From Chloroflexota bacterium (GTDB taxonomy: Bacteria > Chloroflexota > UBA6077 > JACCZL01), in the NCBI GenBank assembly GCA_020845495.1, contig JADLFM010000128.1, positions 378,744-442,743 of the forward strand: DNA of 64,000 nt, written 5' to 3'. Positions 58,664 through 64,000 of this stretch are shown in pieces. Position 1 is the stretch's first letter, and every line of letters begins with the position of its first letter. A program made the position numbers and the translations under genes. A model generated the notes under the pieces. It had not been told where the DNA came from. It saw only the letters and a program-made list of their open reading frames with translations, and ran no database searches.

Positions 58664-59706
58664 GCGGCACCCCCGTTTGCACCGGCGCCTGCCAGCGAGA
58701 ACGTGCGCTTACCACCAGAGATCTCGAGCGTCGCGCGGACTGCCTCGACGAGTTGCTGGGCGGTGGGCAGCGCCGCAAGCTCCATGACTTTGGAGTACGG
58801 CAGCGCCACCTCGGCGGCGGCGATCCGGCGGACCGGTGCATCCAGATAATCGAAGGCGTACTCTTGAATGGTGGCAGCGATCTCCGCGCCGACACCGTAG
58901 GAGCGCCAGTCTTCCTCGAATACCACGGCGCGGTTCGTCTTCTTCACCGATTCGACAATCGTCGGCCGGTCGAGCGGGCGCAGCGAGCGAATGTCGACCA
59001 CCTCGGCGTCGATACCGTACTCGCTGGCAAGCTGCTCGGCGACGTTGACCGCGACAGCGGCCATCCGCGAATAGGCGACGATGGTGATGTCCTTCCCCTG
59101 CCGCTTCACGCTGGCGGTGCCAATAGGGATGACGCCCTCGTCCGGACCGTCGGCCGGTACCTCACCACGCGTGTTGTAGAGCGCCAGGTTCTCGAGGAAC
59201 AGGACCGGGTCGTCGTCGCGGATGGCGGCCTTGAGCAGTCCGCGCGCATCGGCCGGCGTCGACGGTGCGACGACCTTCAGGCCAGGGACGTGGGCGAACC
59301 AGACCTCCGGGTTCTGTGAGTGCGTCGCCGCAAGCTGTTGGCCGCCGCCGCCCGGCGTCCGGATCACCATCGGCACGCGGGACTGGCCTCCGAACATGTA
59401 GTGGATCTTGGCGGCATGGTTCACGATCTGGTCGATCGCGAGCATGATGAAGTTGATCGTCATGATCTCGACGACCGGTCGTAGCCCCAGCATGGCCGCG
59501 CCAATCGCCGCTCCCACGAAGCCCTCTTCGGCAATCGGCGTGTCGCGGACGCGCTTTTCGCCGAACTCCTGGAGCAGGCCAGCCGTGATCTTGTAGGAGC
59601 CTTCGAAGACGCCGATCTCTTCGCCCATCAGGATGACGCGCTCGTCGCGCTTCATCTCATCCCGCAGCGTGTCGTGGAGCGCCTGGCGATAGGTGATGAG
59701 AGGCAT
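58651..59706 (-). CDS. pdhB: 2-oxoacid dehydrogenase E1 component, beta subunit
   Basis: A 351-residue E1beta: ITYRQALHDTLRDEMKRDER start, GEEIGVFEGSYKITAGLLQEFG (in part), AEEGFVGAAIGAAMLGLRPV with the conserved acidic residue for thiamine diphosphate, and LRPLDRPTIVESVKKTNRAV. It binds thiamine diphosphate together with E1alpha (59710-60933), whose stop lies three bases upstream of this start. The C-terminal 20 residues (Gly/Ala-rich) extend beyond the family and overlap the E2 start. Confidence 0.95.
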   Translation of the reverse strand: MPLITYRQALHDTLRDEMKRDERVILMGEEIGVFEGSYKITAGLLQEFGEKRVRDTPIAEEGFVGAAIGAAMLGLRPVVEIMTINFIMLAIDQIVNHAAKIHYMFGGQSRVPMVIRTPGGGGQQLAATHSQNPEVWFAHVPGLKVVAPSTPADARGLLKAAIRDDDPVLFLENLALYNTRGEVPADGPDEGVIPIGTASVKRQGKDITIVAYSRMAAVAVNVAEQLASEYGIDAEVVDIRSLRPLDRPTIVESVKKTNRAVVFEEDWRSYGVGAEIAATIQEYAFDYLDAPVRRIAAAEVALPYSKVMELAALPTAQQLVEAVRATLEISGGKRTFSLAGAGANGGAAWPK

Positions 59707-59709
59707 GGC

Positions 59710-60933
59710 TCAGCGACCTCCAAGCGCCTTGACGTCCGCGAGGCCGGTGTGATCGCCAGGGAAGGTGCGATCGACGTTCGGCACATCCGTCGCGTAGTCA
59801 AACGTGAAGAGCTCTTTCGGCTGCGGCTCCGGCGACTCGTCGGCGAACGCAACGGACGCTTCGACGATGCGGTTCATCTGGTCGTCAATCTGCTTGAGGC
59901 CGGCCTCGTCGATCAGGCTGGCGTCGATGAGGGCATGGGCATAGCGGGCCAGCGGATCGAGCGAGCGTCCTCGCTCGACCAGTTCGCGCGAGCGGTAGCG
60001 ATCCGGGTCCACGACCGAGTGTCCGCGCTGGCGGAAGCTGACGGCCTCGACGACCGTCGGGAGCTTCTCACGACGGCCGCGCTCGACGGCCCGGAGTGTG
60101 GCGTCGCGCACAGCCAGCAGATCGTTGCCGTCGACACGCTCCGCAGCCATGTTGAAGGCACACGCCTTCTTGTAGATCTCGGGCACCGCCGACGCATGGT
60201 CGACGGTCGTACCCATACCAAACTGGTTGTTCACCACCAGGAAGACGACTGGCAGCTTCCAGAGTTGGGCGATGTTCAGCGACTCGTGCCAGGCGCCGAT
60301 ATTGGTGGTACCGTCGCCCATCTGGCAGACCACGACCTCATCCGTGCCGCGATGAGAAATGGCGAGGCCAGCCCCCGTCGCGGGCGGCAACTGCCCGCCG
60401 ACGATGGCGTAGCCGCCCATGAAATGGGCCTGGGCGTCGAACAGGTGCATCGACCCGCCTCGGCCTCGTGAGACGCCGGTCACCTTGCCGAACAGTTCGG
60501 CCATGATCCGGTTGGGGTCGACGCCGCGCGCCAGGATGTAGCCGTGCTCGCGGTAGTTCGTGAAGATGTAGTCGCGGGGCTCGAGCGCGGACATCAGGCC
60601 GACGATGGTGGCTTCCTCGCCGAGGTTGAGGTGGCAGTAGCCGCCGATCTTGGCGCGGGTGTACATCTCGCCGGCCTTCTCCTCGAAGCGGCGGATGAGC
60701 ACCATCTGACGGTAGAAGTCGATGAGCTCCTCTTTCGACTCCGGCCGTCCCCGGAGCTTCGTGATCGGCGGCGGAGTCACGGCGTCGTGCTCGGACTTGC
60801 CGTTCGGCTGGCCGGTGCGCGCCGTGCTCTTGCGGCCGCCTGCCTTTGTGGATGTCGTGGCGGCCGTGTGCTCGCGGGCCGCTACGTCCGCGCGGTCGCC
60901 CGAACCGTCCCGCGCGTTGCCATTGCTCGCCAT
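59710..60933 (-). CDS. pdhA: 2-oxoacid dehydrogenase E1 component, alpha subunit
   Basis: A 407-residue E1alpha. After about 70 Ser/Thr/Gly-rich residues come FYRQMVLIRRFEEKAGEMY, GGSMHLFDAQAHFMGGYAIV and the thiamine diphosphate motif GDGTTNIGAWHESLNIA to VVNN. SVVDPDRYRSREL lies in the phosphorylation-loop region. It decarboxylates the 2-oxoacid and passes the acyl group to E2. The start at 60933 has AAGGGAAG upstream. It leads an E1alpha-E1beta-E2 operon transcribed leftward. No E3 (lipoamide dehydrogenase) gene is in the window. Confidence 0.95.
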   Translation of the reverse strand: MASNGNARDGSGDRADVAAREHTAATTSTKAGGRKSTARTGQPNGKSEHDAVTPPPITKLRGRPESKEELIDFYRQMVLIRRFEEKAGEMYTRAKIGGYCHLNLGEEATIVGLMSALEPRDYIFTNYREHGYILARGVDPNRIMAELFGKVTGVSRGRGGSMHLFDAQAHFMGGYAIVGGQLPPATGAGLAISHRGTDEVVVCQMGDGTTNIGAWHESLNIAQLWKLPVVFLVVNNQFGMGTTVDHASAVPEIYKKACAFNMAAERVDGNDLLAVRDATLRAVERGRREKLPTVVEAVSFRQRGHSVVDPDRYRSRELVERGRSLDPLARYAHALIDASLIDEAGLKQIDDQMNRIVEASVAFADESPEPQPKELFTFDYATDVPNVDRTFPGDHTGLADVKALGGR

Positions 60934-61028
60934 TCTTCCCTTCCCAACCTCTCTCATTGCCGCACCGTCATCTGACGTCCGTCAACCGACAGTCATCTGG
61001 TCGTGGGCGTATTGTCCTGGACCGTGCT

Positions 61029-61088
61029 TGCGGGCCTTGTGCCTGCGGGCCTGGTGCCTGCGGGCCTCGTGCCTGCGAGCCTGGTGCT
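61029..61088. repeat. Four 15-bp tandem repeats upstream of the E1alpha gene
   Basis: TGCGGGCCTGGTGCC-type units at 61029-61043, 61044-61058, 61059-61073 and 61074-61088 differ at one or two positions each. They lie in the promoter interval of the dehydrogenase operon. Confidence 0.95.
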
Positions 61089-61177
61089 ACTCGCCGTGCC
61101 CTCCGGTGGCGCACCGCTCTCTCGTGCATGCCACTCCCGCGGCGCTCGCGCGGGCGTCCACCGACCCAGGTGGCACA

Positions 61178-61708
61178 TCACATGCCGGGGTGCTGACGCT
61201 CGTGGCGGAATCGCCCGACAGTGCCGCATTTCGGGCACCGTTCGGGCGATGTTCTGGCCCGGCTCATCTCGCCGCAGACGTCACAAATCCAATGCAGCAC
61301 GAGCTCGCGGATGATGTCGCCGCGGCTGACGATCCCGACGAGCTCGTGACCTTTGAAGACGAGGAGCCGAGCCGCGCGTCGCTCGATCATCAGCGCGCGG
61401 GCCTCGCGGATATCCGTATCCTCGTTGACCGACACGATCTCCTGGTCCATCACGTCGCCAGCCGCAGCACCGTCGCGAGCGAGCAGGTCGAAGTCTGTCA
61501 CCATGCCAACGACCCCGCCCGTCTGGGAAACGACCGGCAGGCCGCTAAAGCGCCGCTCCGCCAGGATGCGAGCGACTTCGAGGACAGACGTGTCCTCGGC
61601 CACGGTGACGACGTAGCGACTCATGACGTCGCGGACTCTAGTGGCGCTTGTGGACGACACGACGCTCCCTCCGACGACCGTCGCCGGTTCCATAAATGAG
61701 GGTACCAT
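61178..61708 (-). CDS. CBS-domain protein with C-terminal zinc ribbon
   Basis: A 176-residue protein. Two CBS motifs (about 26-80 and 85-138: VRDVMSRYVVTVAEDTSVLE, GVVGMVTDFDLL, ELVGIVSRGDII) form a Bateman module that senses adenine nucleotides. The C-terminus holds four cysteines (142, 145, 158, 161: CDVCG and CPKCG), a rubredoxin-like zinc ribbon. It is probably an energy- or metal-responsive regulator of an unknown partner. The start may be M1 (61708) or M6 (61693); neither has a strong Shine-Dalgarno. It is upstream of the dehydrogenase operon on the same strand, with about 240 bases between. Confidence 0.88.
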   Translation of the reverse strand: MVPSFMEPATVVGGSVVSSTSATRVRDVMSRYVVTVAEDTSVLEVARILAERRFSGLPVVSQTGGVVGMVTDFDLLARDGAAAGDVMDQEIVSVNEDTDIREARALMIERRAARLLVFKGHELVGIVSRGDIIRELVLHWICDVCGEMSRARTSPERCPKCGTVGRFRHERQHPGM

Positions 61709-61880
61709 ACCAGCCCTGCCGGACTGATAGGTTCAGGAGCGTGGGGAACGGTCACCCTCGCGTCCGCTCGCACGATGGATGTCTGCGGTTCGGGAGCGCA
61801 TCAGCTTGACACGCGGCCCAGGTCCAGGTTGAATGGCGCCGGCGGGCGGTCGGAGGCTGCCGGCCGGAGAGGTGTGCGCG

Positions 61881-62807
61881 ATGACGACCCGCCAACTGCT
61901 GCTTGGCTACAACCCGCCTACGGGCGACCGACTGATCGAGCCGGTCAATCCCCGCACCTACACCAAGGATCTCCAGGGAGTGCTCGACATCGCGTCGCAG
62001 CACTTCTCGTCGCTCTGGATCTCCGACCACCACATGACCGCCGATCGCTTCCGCCTGGAATGCTGGACGGTTCTGACCTGGGTGGCAGCCCGCTATCCTG
62101 GCCCGATGCTCGGCACCTGCGTCATCGGGGCCTCGTATCGCCACCCGCCATTCCTCGCCAAGATGGCGGCGAGCCTCCAGTACCTGAGCCACGGCCGTTT
62201 CATCTTCGGGTATGGAGCGGGCTGGCTCGAAGAGGAGTATCACGCCTACGGCTATCCGTTCCCCACGGCGCGTGAGCGAATCGCGCAACTGGACGATGCC
62301 GTGCGGGTCATCAAGGCGCTCTGGACGGAAGCGCCAGCTACCTATCACGGGCCGTACTTCCAGGTGGAGCAGGCGTACTGCGAGCCGCGCCCCGACCCAC
62401 GGCCACCGCTCATGCTGGCTGGTGACGGCGAGAAATTCATGCTGCGGGTGGTGGCGGAGCACGCCGACTGGTGGCTCTCGTACGCGCGGCGGCCGGAGGT
62501 GCAGCGTCAGAAGCTGGCCGCTCTGGAGGCGCAGTGCCGAGACGTGGGGCGTGACGTGGCGGCGATCCGCAAGGCCTGCCCGCTGGTGGTGTTCCTCGAC
62601 CGCGACCGGGCGGCGGCGCGGGTGCGAGCCGGTGCCCGTCTGGAGCAGCAGAACCCGCCGTTCGCCGGCGACCCGGCCGAGCTCCGCGAGCACCTTCAGC
62701 GGTTGTCCGAAATGGGCTTCGACATGGTGCAGTTCATCTTCGCCGATTTCCCTGAGACCACCGATATGCGCCTCTTCATCGACGAGGTGCTACCGGCCTT
62801 CGGGTAG
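61881..62807 (+). CDS. LLM class flavin-dependent oxidoreductase
   Basis: A 308-residue luciferase-like TIM-barrel enzyme: QHFSSLWISDHHMTADRF, PGPMLGTCVIGASYRHPPFL, YLSHGRFIFGYGAGWLEEEY (the GRxxFGxGAGW signature) and PPLMLAGDGEKFMLRVVAEH. Family members use FMN or F420 to oxidise or oxygenate small molecules. The fragment does not show which cofactor. The ATG at 61881 has GGAGAGG upstream; a longer frame to 61833 lacks such support. It is divergent from the CBS gene. Confidence 0.9.
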   Translation: MTTRQLLLGYNPPTGDRLIEPVNPRTYTKDLQGVLDIASQHFSSLWISDHHMTADRFRLECWTVLTWVAARYPGPMLGTCVIGASYRHPPFLAKMAASLQYLSHGRFIFGYGAGWLEEEYHAYGYPFPTARERIAQLDDAVRVIKALWTEAPATYHGPYFQVEQAYCEPRPDPRPPLMLAGDGEKFMLRVVAEHADWWLSYARRPEVQRQKLAALEAQCRDVGRDVAAIRKACPLVVFLDRDRAAARVRAGARLEQQNPPFAGDPAELREHLQRLSEMGFDMVQFIFADFPETTDMRLFIDEVLPAFG

Positions 62808-62844
62808 GGGACTCGGCCATTCGCCACCGAAGGAGACAAGCACC

Positions 62845-62964
62845 ATGCGTGCTGCCGGCCTTCGCGTGGTGGGCGGCGCGGACAGGGCGCACCGGCCGGC
62901 TTCCGAGCGTTCGGCGAGAACGGCCCGTCACACGATTCTGAGCGCCAGCGCGGATGGGAATTAG
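62845..62964 (+). CDS. Possible 39-residue basic peptide
   Basis: AAGGAGA stands 8 bases before ATG 62845, and the frame stops at 62962-62964. The peptide is Arg/Ala/Ser-rich (MRAAGLRVVGG start) with no transmembrane segment. The good ribosome-binding site between two genes in the same direction makes it worth listing, but it may be chance. Confidence 0.3.
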   Translation: MRAAGLRVVGGADRAHRPASERSARTARHTILSASADGN

Positions 62965-63080
62965 GGTTTGATGAAATGACGCGCCGAACCGCCGAGATCG
63001 CGACGGGCGGCCCTATACTGGAGCTCAGACGTCTGGGAACCAGACTCATCTGGTCACGCTCGTCATCGGAGGGGTTCGCC

Positions 63081-63776
63081 ATGAGCTACGACCCTACCAG
63101 CTTGTATTACGCCGGCGCGATGGACCGCGCCCGGCGCGGCACGCTCACCGGCCAGGTGCTCGGGCTGCTCGGTTTCTCGCTGCTGTTCACGGCTGGCGGC
63201 TACCTCGTCGGGCGCCACCTCGGCGTCGGCGGGATGGTCATGGCGATGATCGGCTCGATCGCCTGCATCCTCGTGCTGAGCTTCGCCCGCGCCAAACTGC
63301 CGTCGATGGTAGCGCTCGGGTTGTTCTACCTGTTTAGCGTGTTCCAGGGGATGGCCCTCGGTCTGATCATCGATAGCTACGTCGCGCGGGGTATGGGTAG
63401 CGTCGTGGTCAACGCGGCGACGACGACGGCGGCGCTCGTGTTGGCGCTCGGCGGTTACGCCTGGACGACGAAGCGCGACCTCAGCGGCATGGGCGCGTAC
63501 CTGATGGCCGGGCTGATCGCGGTGCTGCTGGCGGGCCTCGTGGGCATCGTCCTGAGCCTGTTCGGCGTTCCACTCGGGATCTTCGGCTTCCTGCTGTCGG
63601 TCGTGACCGCGATCCTGTTCTCTGGGTTCGTGATGTACGACCTCCAGCGCCTGAAGTACGCCCAGGCCGGCCGAGACGACGCGATCCTGCTGGCCATCGG
63701 GATCTACCTGAGCATCTACAACCTGTTCATCGCGGTGCTTCAGATCTTCGGCTTCCTCAACAGCAGCGACGACTGA
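63081..63776 (+). CDS. Bax inhibitor-1 / YccA family membrane protein
   Basis: A 231-residue protein with seven predicted helices: VLGLLGFSLLFTAGGYLVG, LGLFYLFSVFQGMALGLII, AATTTAALVLALGGYAWTTK, FGFLLSVVTAILFSGFVMYD, then LQRL and AILLAIGIYLSIYNLFIAVLQ (in part). FSGFVMYDLQ is the family motif near the pH-sensing Asp pair, and the C-terminus NLFIAVLQIFGF is diagnostic. BI-1/YccA proteins regulate membrane protein turnover or calcium leak. GGAGGGG precedes the ATG at 63081. Confidence 0.94.
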   Translation: MSYDPTSLYYAGAMDRARRGTLTGQVLGLLGFSLLFTAGGYLVGRHLGVGGMVMAMIGSIACILVLSFARAKLPSMVALGLFYLFSVFQGMALGLIIDSYVARGMGSVVVNAATTTAALVLALGGYAWTTKRDLSGMGAYLMAGLIAVLLAGLVGIVLSLFGVPLGIFGFLLSVVTAILFSGFVMYDLQRLKYAQAGRDDAILLAIGIYLSIYNLFIAVLQIFGFLNSSDD

Positions 63777-63803
63777 CCGGGTTCCGTTCGGCGCACCAAT
63801 CCG

Positions 63804-63835
63804 GCCGCCCCGGTGGTACCACCCACCGGGGCGGC
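63804..63835 (+). terminator. 13-bp GC hairpin after the BI-1/YccA gene
   Basis: Bases 63804-63816 and 63823-63835 pair perfectly around a 6-base loop, 28 bases after the stop. A short CCTT run follows a few bases later. It is probably a terminator. Confidence 0.65.
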
Positions 63836-64000
63836 GTGCGTCCTTCCGCCTGGGAGATGGAGCAAACGCTAGCCTCGACTTCCGCCCTTATGCCGCGACC
63901 TGGGGAGGGTGGTCTCCGAGAGACCGGGCATTCTGGGCGAGCGGTGTGGGCGACGGCGGGTCCGAAAAGTGGCGATACTCCGATTCGTGTCGGACGGCAG
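63836..64000. other. Right window edge, no gene seen
   Basis: The final 165 bases contain no supported coding start or RNA. The next gene lies outside the window. Confidence 0.4.

Noticed and set aside
61003..61314. Plus-strand frame with AGLVP repeats
   Set aside because: It arises from the 15-bp DNA repeat and then runs antisense to the CBS gene; no ribosome-binding site.
1..64000. tRNA, rRNA or known riboswitch
   Set aside because: Reading both strands I saw no tRNA cloverleaf with TTCRA loop, no rRNA segment and no riboswitch core. A covariance-model search would be needed for certainty.

Overview
This is a GC-rich 64 kb stretch of bacterial chromosome with close-packed genes, several short operons and no rRNA, tRNA, CRISPR array or intact transposon that I could recognise. 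The gene mix points to a soil- or sediment-type Chloroflexota bacterium, perhaps near Thermomicrobia/Sphaerobacter. It includes several CaiB/BaiF CoA-transferases, MmgE/PrpD proteins, Ala/Ser/Pro-linker lipoprotein solute-binding proteins, ArnT-like (GT39) membrane glycosyltransferases, LLM flavoproteins and a branched E1alpha/E1beta/E2 dehydrogenase. The taxonomic call is inference from gene content only.

Layout. 1-1.7 kb: end of a cyclase-family gene, a strong hairpin and a MarR regulator. 1.7-5.2 kb: two paralogous GT39 membrane glycosyltransferases. 5.5-7.6 kb: a crotonase lacking both usual glutamates, and a CaiB CoA-transferase. 8-9 kb: an FmdE-like zinc protein. 9.5-16.7 kb: a polyamine-type ABC importer (permease, permease, binding protein, ATPase) with two MmgE/PrpD genes inside the operon. 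16.7-20.6 kb: two divergent GT39 genes. 20.7-24 kb: a DapA/HOGA-family aldolase and two secreted Asn-rich repeat proteins. 24.2-25.3 kb: an orphan beta-class DNA methyltransferase, followed by about 1.1 kb with no convincing gene. 26.4-34 kb: a catabolic cluster of two CoA-transferase subunits, two enoyl-CoA hydratases and two FAD oxidoreductases. 34-35.8 kb: a regulator in which a complete TetR-type repressor is fused in frame to a complete LacI-type repressor, with two identical tetO-like operators just upstream. 36-38.2 kb: a DUF3037 / HipA-like kinase pair and a small conserved-looking protein. 38.5-42.7 kb: an NCS2 nucleobase permease, a DUF2236 protein and an SbmA/YddA-type ABC exporter. 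43-46.6 kb: a Dpp-type peptide importer without ATPases. 47.2-50.6 kb: a rhamnonate-dehydratase-like enzyme, an overlapping IclR regulator, and a yqeB-like gene broken by an exact 38-bp tandem duplication. 50.7-54.5 kb: an SDR, an OmpR-type response regulator, a DinB-like protein and a PhyH-like dioxygenase. 54.5-57.2 kb: an 880-residue PEP-synthase/rifampicin-phosphotransferase-like enzyme. 57.3-60.9 kb: a 2-oxoacid dehydrogenase operon (E1alpha, E1beta, E2). 61-63.8 kb: a CBS/zinc-ribbon protein, an LLM oxidoreductase and a Bax-inhibitor-1 protein.

Function as a whole. The window is dominated by uptake of organic compounds (polyamine-like, peptide and nucleobase transporters) and CoA-based carboxylate catabolism. 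The 26.4-34 kb cluster reads as one route: a two-subunit CoA-transferase activates an acid, crotonases hydrate it and flavoproteins carry out redox steps. The convergent TetR-LacI fusion next door is the obvious candidate regulator. A second theme is unusual abundance of short tandem duplications (15-52 bp units at eight or more sites), one of which has disrupted a gene. The most novel observation is the TetR-LacI fusion with its paired operators.
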